Counted from the first letter of the stretch, positions 56,163 to 64,000 are shown. The stretch: DNA of 64,000 bases from Caulobacter sp. BP25 (GCF_002737755.1 NZ_PEGH01000010.1:1-64000), one strand, 5' to 3'. Notes: generated by a model from the letters alone, not told the origin. Numbers and translations are program-made.

Positions 56163-57127
56163 GCGTAAAGGCCGTGACGTCTGAAGAAGGCGTCCAGCGC
56201 CAGCATCGACGGCGCGACCTGGCCGTCAGGGCCTTTCAGCCCGAAGCCGTGGCCGCCGACCTCCTGCAGGTGCATCTCGACCGGGATCTTCTTGGCGCGC
56301 AGGGCCTGCCACATCAGGACGCTGTTTTCGACAGGCACCACCTTGTCGTCCGCCGCAGCGGCTATGAAGGTCGGCGGCGCGTCGGCAGGCACGTGCTGCT
56401 CGGCCGAAACGGCCAAGCGTTGGGCGTCTGTCGGGTTCGCGCCCAGCAGCTGCTTTAGCGAACCGCCGTGCGCATAGGGCGGCGTCATGGTCACGACCGG
56501 ATAGAAAAGGCCGGTGGCGAAGGGGCGGGTCGGCTGCTTGTCGGCTTCGTCGACGGCCGCGTAGGTGTCACGGCCGTACTGCGTGGCAAGCCGCGAGGCC
56601 ACGTGCCCTCCGGCCGAGAAGCCGATCACGGCGACCTTGGCAGGGTCGACCCCCAGGGAGGGCGCGCGTGCCCGGATCAGGCGGATGGCGCGCTGGGCGT
56701 CCTGCAGGGCCACGTCTGGACCGGCGGCCCAGCCGTCGGCTGGCAGGCGATAGTTCATGACAAAGGCGGTGATCCCGAGGCTTGCCAGCCAGGCGTCGAT
56801 CGGACCGCCATTCTTGCCCACGGCTACGCGCAGATAGCCGCCGCCAGGGATCATCAGCACCGCCGCGCCGTTCGGCTTGGCTGGTCGCCGCATCGTCAGC
56901 CACGGCTTGGTCACGTTCAGGAAGGCGGTGTCGTTCGGATCGCCGCCGGGCGTGCGCAGGATGACCTGCTCGGTGACAGTGACCTTCTCGCCGCCGGGCG
57001 CGGCCTTGGGCCAAAGATCGACCGTTTCGATCGCCGATGAGACGTCCTGAGCGCGGGCGAGGGCAGGCACAGCCGCAAGGCCAGCGGCGAGGCCGAGTAG
57101 GGCGCGGCGGTCGGTGTCAATTGCCAC
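56159..57127 (-). CDS. Exported alpha/beta-hydrolase esterase
   Basis: 322 residues with a Tat-like signal (DRRALLGLAAGLAAVPALARA). Oxyanion motif IPGGGYLRVA, nucleophile elbow GFSAGGHVASRLA (Ser), acid in AAADDKVVP and base in EVGGHGFGLKG. Similar to acetyl-xylan/pectin esterases found in carbohydrate loci; it probably removes acetyl or related groups from pectin fragments. Overlaps the upstream CE12 gene by 11 bp. Confidence 0.85.
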   Translation of the reverse strand: MAIDTDRRALLGLAAGLAAVPALARAQDVSSAIETVDLWPKAAPGGEKVTVTEQVILRTPGGDPNDTAFLNVTKPWLTMRRPAKPNGAAVLMIPGGGYLRVAVGKNGGPIDAWLASLGITAFVMNYRLPADGWAAGPDVALQDAQRAIRLIRARAPSLGVDPAKVAVIGFSAGGHVASRLATQYGRDTYAAVDEADKQPTRPFATGLFYPVVTMTPPYAHGGSLKQLLGANPTDAQRLAVSAEQHVPADAPPTFIAAAADDKVVPVENSVLMWQALRAKKIPVEMHLQEVGGHGFGLKGPDGQVAPSMLALDAFFRRHGLYA

Positions 57128-58340
57128 GGGGAGCTTCCTGGCTGGCGGCCGCGCTGGGCGGCAGGGCGAAGGTGTCGGGTGAGGGTGGGCGCGTCGGATC
57201 GAACGGCGCCAGATCGGTGGAGAGATGAGCGGCCAGGTCAGGCACGCTGGCGCGGATCCCTTCGACCACGCAGCGCGCCAGTTGATAGGCGCCGTAGTTG
57301 TCGTGGTGAGTCATGTCCTTGCCGCCGTCGTTGAAGGCCTTCCAGGCTTCCTTCGGGCCAAGCGCTTCATAGAAGACGGCGCTCATGGCGTGCAGGTCGA
57401 TCAGCGGAACGCCCAGTTCTCGCGCGGTCTCGCGCATGGCCTTGGGATAGTCGCCGTGAGTGTCGACCACCTTGCCGGTCGCATCAAAGCGGTGGCGGTG
57501 CATGGACGTGACGAACACGGGAGACGCGCCCCGCCGCCGGGCTTCGCCAGCATAGACGCGCAGATAGTCCCTGTAGGTCGTGGAGGCCTCGGCGTAGCTC
57601 TGGGGCCATTGGGTCTTCTGGTCGTTGTGACCGAACTGAATCAGCAGCCAGTCGCCAGGCTTGATTTGGCTGAGGATCTTGTCGAGACGGCGCTCGATCA
57701 GGAAGGACTTCAGGGTTTCGCCGGACTCGGCGTGGTTGGCGACCGAGACTTCGGGCTTGAAGAAGCGCGGCAGCATCTGGCCCCAGCCTGCGGCCGGCTC
57801 GAAGCGCTGGTCGGTGACGGTGGAGTCCCCCGCCAGGAACAGGGTCGGGACCGTGAAGGGCTCTACCCTTATACGGCGTACGGCGGCGGTTGGTCCGCAG
57901 AACTCCAGGGTGAGCTTGTCGTCCCACGCATAGCTGCCTTCCTCGCGCGGGTTCAGCAGGACGCGTGTTCCTCCCGGGGCGTTGGGCGGCGGGGGAGCCA
58001 GATCGGGGCGGCGGACATTGACGACGATGGTTCGCGTTTCGGTTTTGCGCGGGGCGACGCGGACGCCCTCCAGCATCAGCCGACGAGCCTCCGCCTTGAC
58101 AGTGGTCTCCGAGGCCTTGTCGCCGCCCAGATCGAGGGTGATGCGATAATCGCCCTCAGGCGCGCGCACCGAGAACAGGGCGCCGGGACCGGCCTCCCAG
58201 CCGTGGCCGACGGCGGCGTCGTATGGCGTTCGGGGCGATGTCTCGAAATCGAAGACCCACACGGGGGCTACCTCCCTGGCGAGCGCAATGCTAGGCGCGA
58301 GGGCGAGGCCCGTCAGCACAGTTCGCCGGTCCAGGATCAT
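57117..58340 (-). CDS. Rhamnogalacturonan acetylesterase (CE12) with N-terminal beta domain
   Basis: 407 residues from the ATG at 58340 (SD GGGAGG); the frame extends to 58418 without conservation. Signal DRRTVLTGLALAPSIALA. Residues 25-165 form a carbohydrate-binding-like beta domain (FDFETSPRTPYDAAVGHGW, LDLGGDKASETTVKAE). The SGNH core follows: LAGDSTVTDQ (Ser), ESGETLKSF, IQFGHNDQKT and DMTHHDNYGA with the catalytic His. Second CE12 of the locus, here with an accessory domain. First gene of the four-gene esterase/GH28 operon. Confidence 0.9.
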   Translation of the reverse strand: MILDRRTVLTGLALAPSIALAREVAPVWVFDFETSPRTPYDAAVGHGWEAGPGALFSVRAPEGDYRITLDLGGDKASETTVKAEARRLMLEGVRVAPRKTETRTIVVNVRRPDLAPPPPNAPGGTRVLLNPREEGSYAWDDKLTLEFCGPTAAVRRIRVEPFTVPTLFLAGDSTVTDQRFEPAAGWGQMLPRFFKPEVSVANHAESGETLKSFLIERRLDKILSQIKPGDWLLIQFGHNDQKTQWPQSYAEASTTYRDYLRVYAGEARRRGASPVFVTSMHRHRFDATGKVVDTHGDYPKAMRETARELGVPLIDLHAMSAVFYEALGPKEAWKAFNDGGKDMTHHDNYGAYQLARCVVEGIRASVPDLAAHLSTDLAPFDPTRPPSPDTFALPPSAAASQEAPRGN

Positions 58341-58410
58341 GCCGCCTCCCTCGCGCGCAGAGTCCGTGATCTTGGTAGCGGCGCGGCGGTGGGCTTTCAA
58401 TGTCAAAATA

Positions 58411-58425
58411 CAGGACAATATCCTG
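58411..58425. promoter_or_regulatory. Palindrome CAGGACAATATCCTG upstream of the esterase/GH28 operon
   Basis: Arms CAGGA and TCCTG around CAATA, in an AT-rich island 71 bp upstream of the CE12 start and close to the 3' end of the flippase-like gene (stop at 58437). It shares only ACAATAT with site 1 at 42363. Candidate operator, weakly supported. Confidence 0.3.
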
Positions 58426-58436
58426 AAATGTGGGAC

Positions 58437-59438
58437 TTATGGAGCGGCCGCCGCCGAGGTCTGGCGGGGAACCATCGGCGCCTCCGGACGCGTCGCGCGC
58501 CAAAGGACCAAGCCCAGGGCGCCGAGTGTCAGTTCGCGCAGGCGCCTCAGCAGCGAAAGCGCCAGCGCCTGGTCCGGCGAAAGTCCCAGGGCGCCGCCCA
58601 GCAGCAGATAGCCGCCCTCCTGCACGCCCAGCGCGCCGGGGATAGCGAAGCCCACGACCTTGGCCGTCTGGGCCAGGCCCTCCACGATCAGGGCCTGGAC
58701 TAGGGTGGGCTGCAGGCCAAGAGCCCACATCGAGACATAGGTTTCGAACGCCCCCGCCAGCCAGGCGGCCATGTGCCAGGCCCAGGAAGCGCCGATCTCC
58801 TTCCGCCGCGCACCGATGTCGCGGAAGGCGTCGCCCAGCGCTCCGACGCGACCGGCGATCGCCGTCCAGCGTTGCGAAACCTTGCCTATGCGGCGGCCAA
58901 CGCCCGCCCTGTGAGCGACGAACAGGCAAACCGCGATAAGGGTGACGACGCCGACCAGCGCCAGGGCGGCCTGAGCCAGACGCGGATCGCGCAGTGTCGC
59001 CATAGCCACCGCCAGGCTTGTCAGCACGAACAGCACCAGGCCGACCGTGCCTGCCAGGACGTCCACCACGCAACTGGCCGTGGTCTCCGCCAGCGAGAGG
59101 CCTTTGCGCGCCGCGAGCTTGGCTCGCACCACCTCGCCCCCGACTTGCGCCACGGGTAGCAGGGCGTTCACCGCTTCCTTGATCAGGCGCAGGCGGAACA
59201 GAAAGGGCAGGGACGGACGACGGTTCGGCGGCAACAGAACTTGCCAGCCGATGGTGGCGAACAAGGTCACCGGCAGATGGGCCGCCACGACCAGCACCGC
59301 CTGCCAACCGACCTCGGCCGCGAGCGCGCGGACCGCGCCGGCTCCGTGCGTGGCCAGCAGGACCGCCATCAAGGCGACGCCAGCCGTCAGCAGCCAGCCT
59401 CGCGCCGCTCCGCCGCGCTTAGCGCTCTTGTCCGTCAT
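58437..59438 (-). CDS. HpnL/lysylphosphatidylglycerol-synthase-type membrane flippase-like protein
   Basis: 333 residues with seven to eight membrane segments. Family pattern: LLPVAQVGGEVVRAKLAARKG, SCVVDVLAGTVGLVLF, VEGLAQTAKVVGFAIPGALGVQEGGYLLLG. Such proteins are thought to move lipids or glycolipids across the inner membrane. The ATG overlaps the stop of a GT4 glycosyltransferase (ATGA), suggesting that a glycolipid made by that enzyme is handled. Confidence 0.85.
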   Translation of the reverse strand: MTDKSAKRGGAARGWLLTAGVALMAVLLATHGAGAVRALAAEVGWQAVLVVAAHLPVTLFATIGWQVLLPPNRRPSLPFLFRLRLIKEAVNALLPVAQVGGEVVRAKLAARKGLSLAETTASCVVDVLAGTVGLVLFVLTSLAVAMATLRDPRLAQAALALVGVVTLIAVCLFVAHRAGVGRRIGKVSQRWTAIAGRVGALGDAFRDIGARRKEIGASWAWHMAAWLAGAFETYVSMWALGLQPTLVQALIVEGLAQTAKVVGFAIPGALGVQEGGYLLLGGALGLSPDQALALSLLRRLRELTLGALGLVLWRATRPEAPMVPRQTSAAAAP

Positions 59439-60637
59439 GCGGCCGAGCGAGCTTGGTGATCGGGAGCCGCTCCAAGTTCACGATAGACCTCAAGGACATC
59501 CGCGCAGATCGTCCGCCAGTCATAGGCGGCGCTAGAGGCGCGGGCCGCCCGCCCGATCCTCAAGCGTCGGAGCGGCTCAGCGATCAGGGCGTCAAGCGCA
59601 GCAGCGTAGCTCGCCGCGTCGGGACTTGTCGCGAGGACGCCGTCGCGCCCGTCGCTGATCAGAGCGCTGGTGCTGGGCGCGCGTGGGCAAAGCACCGCCA
59701 GGCCCGCAGCCATACCCTCGAGGCTGGCGTTGCCGAAGGCTTCGGTCAGGCTGGGATTGAACAGGATGTCGGCGCTGGAGATTGCGCGTCCGAGGGCGTC
59801 ACCGTCGAGATGGCCGGTAAAGATCGCCTGTGGCGCGCGCGCTTCGAGAAACGCGCGAGCTGGTCCCTCGCCGATGATCAGCGGCCGGATCGGCTGGTCG
59901 CGGAGGCGCGCCAGAGTCTCGGTCAGCACGTCGAGACCCTTTTCCATGACCAGACGGCCGAGAAAGGCGACCACGACCTCGTGGTCGGCGATCCCCAGCG
60001 ATCGGCGCCAGGCCATGTCCCTACGTTCGGGAGAGAAGCGGTTCCGGTCGACGCCGCGCCCCCACACGCGCACGCGCTCGCCCAGTCCCTGGGCGCGCAG
60101 CAGATCGGCGATCGGCGCGTTCGGCGCCAGGACCCGGTCGCAGCCACGATAGAAGCGGTCGAGATAGCGTTCGACCGTAGGGCGCAGCCAGTCGAAGCCG
60201 TAGTAGGAGAGATAGGTCTCGAACCGCGTGTGCAGGCTGGCGACGACGGGAAGGCCCGCCTGCCGGCCCCAGCGGCTGGCCTGGGCGCCCAGCAGGTCGG
60301 GCGCGGAGAGATGGACCAGGGTCGGCTGGAATGCGGCGAGATCGGCCTTCAAGCTTGGGGTCAGGCCGAGCGCCAGCCGGTACTCGCTGCGTCCCGGAAT
60401 GGCGACGGAGGGCGCCGACACCAGCTCGCCGGCGGGCTCGAACGCTGGGGTGTCGGTCGTCGGCGAATAGACGCGGACCGTCGCGCCAGCGTCGATCAGA
60501 TAGGCCGCCAGGCGATTGAGCGCCTGGTTCGAGCCATCTCGCGTATAGTTGTAGTTGCCGGAAAACAGGGCGAGGCGAAGGCCGTTGGCGGGCTTTTCCT
60601 CAGCAGGCTGACGAATGGTTCTTTCCGCGCGCTGCAC
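59435..60637 (-). CDS. GT4-family glycosyltransferase
   Basis: 400 residues, GT-B fold. Start taken as the GTG at 60637 because AGGAGG lies 5 bp upstream; the longer frame to 60742 is not conserved. N-terminal acceptor half: FSGNYNYTRDGSNQALNRLA and LHTRFETYLSYY; C-terminal half: FLGRLVMEKGLDVL, IIGEGP, FTGHLDGDALGRA and FNPSLTEAFGNASLEGMAAG, the EX7E-like nucleotide-sugar site. Resembles glycosyltransferases that glucosylate diacylglycerol or sphingolipids; the acceptor is inferred from neighbouring lipid genes. Confidence 0.87.
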   Translation of the reverse strand: MQRAERTIRQPAEEKPANGLRLALFSGNYNYTRDGSNQALNRLAAYLIDAGATVRVYSPTTDTPAFEPAGELVSAPSVAIPGRSEYRLALGLTPSLKADLAAFQPTLVHLSAPDLLGAQASRWGRQAGLPVVASLHTRFETYLSYYGFDWLRPTVERYLDRFYRGCDRVLAPNAPIADLLRAQGLGERVRVWGRGVDRNRFSPERRDMAWRRSLGIADHEVVVAFLGRLVMEKGLDVLTETLARLRDQPIRPLIIGEGPARAFLEARAPQAIFTGHLDGDALGRAISSADILFNPSLTEAFGNASLEGMAAGLAVLCPRAPSTSALISDGRDGVLATSPDAASYAAALDALIAEPLRRLRIGRAARASSAAYDWRTICADVLEVYRELGAAPDHQARSAA

Positions 60638-60751
60638 GACGCCTCCTGATCTAGAGTCCGAGGCCCCACCCGAATATGACAATGGGCATATGGTGGAATG
60701 GTTCAGGTTCCGGAAGGGGAAGGCCGTCGGGTCTCGGCACAATCTTCAGGT

Positions 60752-60773
60752 CAAGCTGAACCCAAGCTGAACC
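60752..60773. promoter_or_regulatory. Two tandem 11-bp repeats (CAAGCTGAACC) in a divergent promoter
   Basis: CAAGCTGAACC occurs twice without a gap, so CTGAACC half-sites recur every 11 bp. This is the geometry of PhoB/OmpR-type boxes (CTGnnnn every 11 bp). The site lies in the 375-bp spacer between the GT4 gene and the forward nucleotidyltransferase. The rest of the spacer holds no gene I can support. Confidence 0.4.
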
Positions 60774-61012
60774 ACAGCGGGAGGTTTCTGACGGGGCCAC
60801 AGCCAGGCTTGGACCGTCACCCAAGGGCCGCACCGGCAGAAAAAGGCGTTCGGAGACTTGCGCGCGGCGGAGCTGGCGGCTTTGACAGGCGCGCGGACTT
60901 GCCCAGAGGCCGGTTCGTGCTCAGTTATGCGCTCGCGACCGTCAGGTTCGCGGTCGAACGATTCCTTGAGGGGCGAAAACAGGCCCCTATCCAGCGAGAT
61001 TTTTAGAACGTC

Positions 61013-61774
61013 ATGCAGCCGGTCAAGACCCTCATCCTCGCCGCTGGTCAGGGCAAGCGCCTGTCGCCGCTGACCGACGACCGGCCCAAGTGCCTAGTCG
61101 AGCTGGCCGGTCGGTCGGTTCTGGAGTGGCAGTTGCGCCATCTGCACAAGGCTGGTGTTCCGGAGGTCGTGGTCGTCACAGGCTTCCGCAGCGACCTTGT
61201 CGAGGCCGAGATCGCGCGCCTGTCGCTGCCGGGCATGAGCGTCCGCACGCTCTACAACCCCTTCTACAGCGTGACCGACAACCTCGCGACCTGCTGGCTG
61301 GCGCGCGAAGAGATGAAGGGAGGCCCCTTCATGATCCTGAACGGCGACACCCTGTTCGAACCCGCAATCGCCGAGCGCCTGATCAGCGCGCCGGATGCGC
61401 CGATCACGGTGACGGTCGATCGCAAGGCCGGCGGCTACGACGCCGATGACATGAAGGTGCTGACCGAGGGGGACGCCCTGCGCGCCATCGGCAAGACGAT
61501 CACCGAGTACGACGCCGAGTCGATCGGCTTCCTGCGCTTTGACGCCGAGGGCTCCGCCCTGTTTGTGAAGACGCTCGAGGCGATCATGCGCACGCCGGAA
61601 GGCCTGAAGCGCTGGTACCTTAGCGTGATCAACGAGATCGCCCAGAACCACGATGTGGTGCGCGTGCGCTCGATCGAAGGGCTGGACTGGGCCGAGATGG
61701 ACTTCCCGGAAGATCTGGTCCGCAACCGCGAACTCACCGGGCAGTGGGCGGCCAAGGAAGCCGAGGCGGTCTAG
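61013..61774 (+). CDS. NTP-transferase family protein (LicC-like sugar/alcohol-phosphate nucleotidyltransferase)
   Basis: 253 residues. ILAAGQGKRLSPLTDDRPKCLVEL is the nucleotide-binding signature, followed by NPFYSVTDNLATCWLAREEM and ILNGDTLFEP with the metal Asp. This resembles phosphocholine or polyol-phosphate cytidylyltransferases more than hexose-1-phosphate enzymes. It is convergent with a MobA-like nucleotidyltransferase, and their 3' ends overlap by 4 bp. The activated group could be a lipid headgroup; inference. Confidence 0.82.
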   Translation: MQPVKTLILAAGQGKRLSPLTDDRPKCLVELAGRSVLEWQLRHLHKAGVPEVVVVTGFRSDLVEAEIARLSLPGMSVRTLYNPFYSVTDNLATCWLAREEMKGGPFMILNGDTLFEPAIAERLISAPDAPITVTVDRKAGGYDADDMKVLTEGDALRAIGKTITEYDAESIGFLRFDAEGSALFVKTLEAIMRTPEGLKRWYLSVINEIAQNHDVVRVRSIEGLDWAEMDFPEDLVRNRELTGQWAAKEAEAV

Positions 61775-62529
61775 GCCTCGCCCACCAGTTCTCGCACCAG
61801 ATCCATGTCGGAGGGCTTGTCGACATCGACGGCGGCCAGGCCATCGTGCGCGCGGACAGCGGCGGCCTTGACGTCTGCCAGCTTGCCCAGCCGCGCTACC
61901 GCCTCGTCCAGCGTCAGTAGGCCCAGAGCGTAGCGGATCAGGAAGCTGGGACCCAGCATGGCGGCGATCTTCCAAGGCTGCTTGCGCAGGGCCTCGACCT
62001 TGCGCCAGACGGCTATGACGTTCAGCGCGTTCTCGTTTCGCAGCAGGAAGAGGTTGCAGCCCGAGTATCGGCCGTCGCGGAACTTCAGATAGGTCCGCTT
62101 GGTCTGTGGCGCGGCCGCCTGAACACGTTCTTCCGAGGCCAGCAGCACGGCGACGTCTGCGTCGGCCGGCGTGTCCGCTAGGAACTGCGCGATCCACTCC
62201 GGCTTGAGCAGGGCGTGGTCCACCGTCGTGACGACCAGCGGAAAGCCCAGCGTTGTCGCGCCATCGGCCACGCTCTGGCTGGGACCTGCGGCCGGCGGCA
62301 GAACCTTCACGTCGGCGCCAGCCAGGGCCGAGCGGATTGTCTCGTCATTGGCGGAAACGCCGATCGTCTCCGCGCCGGCGGCCTGGACGGCGCCGAGCAC
62401 CCGCTCCAGCAAGGTGTGGCCCTGCAGCACGATCAGGCCCTTGTGGGCGACGCCGGCATAGGCGGCGGCCGGATCGACCTCGCCGCCGCGCGAGCCGGCC
62501 AGGATCAGCGCCTTGAAGGGGTGATTCAC
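61771..62529 (-). CDS. MobA-like nucleotidyltransferase
   Basis: 252 residues, starting GTG (62529) overlapping the acyltransferase stop (GTGA). ALILAGSRGGEVDPAAAYAG is a divergent nucleotide-binding loop; VVTTVDHALLKPEW supplies the metal Asp; YSGCNLFLLRNENAL follows. Two nucleotidyltransferases of different type lie back to back here. Substrate unknown; coupling to a lipid acyltransferase suggests headgroup activation. Confidence 0.78.
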   Translation of the reverse strand: MNHPFKALILAGSRGGEVDPAAAYAGVAHKGLIVLQGHTLLERVLGAVQAAGAETIGVSANDETIRSALAGADVKVLPPAAGPSQSVADGATTLGFPLVVTTVDHALLKPEWIAQFLADTPADADVAVLLASEERVQAAAPQTKRTYLKFRDGRYSGCNLFLLRNENALNVIAVWRKVEALRKQPWKIAAMLGPSFLIRYALGLLTLDEAVARLGKLADVKAAAVRAHDGLAAVDVDKPSDMDLVRELVGEA

Positions 62530-63680
62530 AGAGCCTTCTCGTAGATCCGGTAGGTTTTGTAGTGCGTGCCGCCGACGTTCTCGGCGATGTGGCACATGGC
62601 CTTGTTGTCCTCGAGCACCCACGAGATTTCATAGCGATTGTAGCCCAGGCTCATCGCCATATCCCGGCTGGCCTTCATCATCCAGAAGGGCAGCATGCGG
62701 CCGCGCTGGGTGGTCGAGAACTTGCGCTTAACGCCCATCAGCGGGATGCGCGCTGACTTCACGCCCTTGACCTTCAGCCGCCACAACAGCTTGGCCCAGC
62801 CAAACGGCAGCAGCTTGCCGTTCAGGTCGGCGATCGCCTCGTTGACGTTGGGCAGGAAGACCACAACGCCGGCGGCTTCGCCGTCGATCTCCGCGAACCA
62901 GATCAAGCGCTTGTCGATCACCTGCCGCAGGGCCTTGCCCAATTGGGCGGTCTCGGCCTCGGTGGTGGCGGTGAAGCCCCAGTTGTCCTTCCAGGCGTCG
63001 TTGAGGATGTTGGTCAGGGTCTGGACCTCCTCGTCGTAGCGCTTCATGTCCAGTTGGCGCAGAACCACGCCCGCCGGTAGGCCGCGCTTGACCCGCTTCT
63101 GGGCGATCTCGGGAATGTCGCCGGTTTCGTCGGCGCGATAAGCGAAGACGTCCTTGGCCTTTACGTAGTCCTGCTCCTCGACGCGCTTGCCGGCATAGGC
63201 CGGGTCGTGGCCCATTAGGATCATCGGCGGCGTGTCGAAGCCGTGGACCAGCAGGCCGACCTCTTCGTTGATCGACAGGTTGAACGGCCCGACGATGTGG
63301 GTGCGGCCCCGGGCGCGCAGCCAGTCCTCAGCCTCGCGGAACAGGACCTGGAAGACCGCCGGATCGTCCTCCGCAGCGATCATGCCGAAGTGGCCGTCTA
63401 GCCGGCCCGGGGTCGGTTGCGGCGTCAGGCGGTCGATCTGGGCGCTTATCCGCCCGACGTCGCGTCCGCCGCGCGTAGCCAGGAACAGTTGCACCTCGGC
63501 GTGGGCGAAGAACGGGTTGGTCTTCGGCGTCAGCGCCTCGGTCCGCTCCATAAAGAGCGGCGTGATCCAGTTAGGGTCCTTGGCGTTGAGCCGGGCGGGC
63601 AGGGCGATGAAGCGCTTTAGCTCTGCCGGCGTCCTGACCGGGATGACGTGCAGGTCGGCGTTCGTCGAGTCGAAAGGCAT
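62526..63680 (-). CDS. GNAT-fold N-acyltransferase, bacterial ceramide synthase-like
   Basis: 384 residues. The family pattern LNAKDPNWITPLFMERTEAL, TNPFFAHAEVQLF, FGMIAAEDDPAVFQVLFREA, GPFNLSINEEVGLLVHG and the C-terminal SRDMAMSLGYNRYEISWVLEDN is that of a protein group that in Caulobacter includes the ceramide synthase bCerS (often mis-named dATP pyrophosphohydrolase). Predicted role: attach a fatty acyl chain to a sphingoid amine. The ATG at 63680 overlaps the permease stop (TGATG) with GGAGG just upstream. The family is broad, so ceramide synthesis is an inference. Confidence 0.72.
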   Translation of the reverse strand: MPFDSTNADLHVIPVRTPAELKRFIALPARLNAKDPNWITPLFMERTEALTPKTNPFFAHAEVQLFLATRGGRDVGRISAQIDRLTPQPTPGRLDGHFGMIAAEDDPAVFQVLFREAEDWLRARGRTHIVGPFNLSINEEVGLLVHGFDTPPMILMGHDPAYAGKRVEEQDYVKAKDVFAYRADETGDIPEIAQKRVKRGLPAGVVLRQLDMKRYDEEVQTLTNILNDAWKDNWGFTATTEAETAQLGKALRQVIDKRLIWFAEIDGEAAGVVVFLPNVNEAIADLNGKLLPFGWAKLLWRLKVKGVKSARIPLMGVKRKFSTTQRGRMLPFWMMKASRDMAMSLGYNRYEISWVLEDNKAMCHIAENVGGTHYKTYRIYEKAL

Positions 63681-64000
63681 CACCCCTCCAGGGCCAAGAA
63701 GGTGCGCGCCGCCAGAGCGCCGAAGATGGCGGGAGCCGCCCAGACGGCGAGGAAGGGCGACAGGGCGCCAGACTCGCCAAGGGCGGTCAGCATGCCGTTC
63801 GCCACAAGGAAGAGCAGCCCAGCGCCAAGACCCGCCGTCAGCAGGACCGCGCCCTGGCCGCTGCGGAAGTTGGCCAAGGCCACGGGCGCGCTCAGCAGCA
63901 GCATGACCAGCGAGACAAACGGACTGGCGAAGGCCGCCTGGAAGTGGGTCGCGTAGAAGCTCTCCGGTCGGTCGGAGCCGCCGTTCTCCAGTGCGCGGCG
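63680..64000 (-). CDS. LptF/LptG-like permease, C-terminal part (runs off the window)
   Basis: The last 106 residues are visible. FYATHFQAAFASPFVSLVMLLLSAPVALANFRSGQG, followed by two hydrophobic segments and GESGALSPFLAVWAAPAIFG, match the end of YjgP/YjgQ (LptF/G) permeases that extract lipids from the inner membrane for export. It may be the LPS-system protein or a paralogue devoted to another lipid. Coupling to the ceramide-synthase-like gene favours the latter; inference. Confidence 0.75.
   Translation of the reverse strand, partial: RRALENGGSDRPESFYATHFQAAFASPFVSLVMLLLSAPVALANFRSGQGAVLLTAGLGAGLLFLVANGMLTALGESGALSPFLAVWAAPAIFGALAARTFLALEG

Overview
The window is high-GC alphaproteobacterial DNA, almost certainly from the Caulobacterales and probably a Caulobacter. 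The reasons are the gene order topA-dprA-plsY-pyrC'-pyrB-ruvX-gatC-gatA-gatB, the number of TonB-dependent receptors (four) with a large Caulobacter-type sugar receptor among them, a PssY/PssZ/HfsE-type sugar-phosphate transferase, and a GNAT-fold acyltransferase resembling the Caulobacter ceramide synthase. No complete mobile element, rRNA or CRISPR array was seen.

Layout. (1) 1-14 kb: housekeeping block (topoisomerase I, DprA, PlsY, a catalytically dead dihydroorotase with aspartate transcarbamoylase, RuvX, GatCAB), with an 840-bp gene-free gap holding two copies of a palindromic intergenic repeat around a strongly self-complementary segment. (2) 14-16 kb: exopolysaccharide initiating transferase and tRNA-Ser(GCU). 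(3) 16-27 kb: three TonB-dependent receptors, a PepSY membrane protein probably for ferrisiderophore reduction, an M1 metallopeptidase with a DUF6702-like partner, and UDP-glucuronate decarboxylase. (4) 28-31.5 kb: ABC-2 exporter plus DesK/DesR-like two-component system. (5) 31.5-58.4 kb: a polysaccharide-utilisation locus for rhamnogalacturonan I. (6) 58.4-64 kb: envelope lipid/glycan genes (HpnL-like flippase, GT4 glycosyltransferase, two nucleotidyltransferases, ceramide-synthase-like acyltransferase, LptF/G-like permease).

The pectin locus forms one pathway. A 1045-residue TonB receptor imports oligosaccharides. PL11, GH28, PL22, a GH43-GH35 fusion, GH105, two CE12 esterases, other esterases and a DUF6250-like protein cut backbone and side chains. 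A GPH-type symporter brings products into the cytoplasm. L-rhamnose then runs through a non-phosphorylated route: mutarotase, dehydrogenase, lactonase, L-rhamnonate dehydratase, 3-deoxy-2-keto acid dehydrogenase and diketo acid hydrolase, giving pyruvate and L-lactate. An LldD-type L-lactate dehydrogenase in the same operon oxidises the lactate. An IclR regulator sits between the two divergent catabolic operons.

The most unusual observations are: an identical 19-bp palindrome-containing site about 80 bp upstream of both the ABC/two-component operon and a TonB receptor 6 kb away; a one-base frameshift in a G-run that removes the ATP-lid half of the sensor kinase; a 13-bp near-duplication that frameshifts the IclR regulator; and an 18-bp motif shared by the two divergent promoters of the pectin locus.
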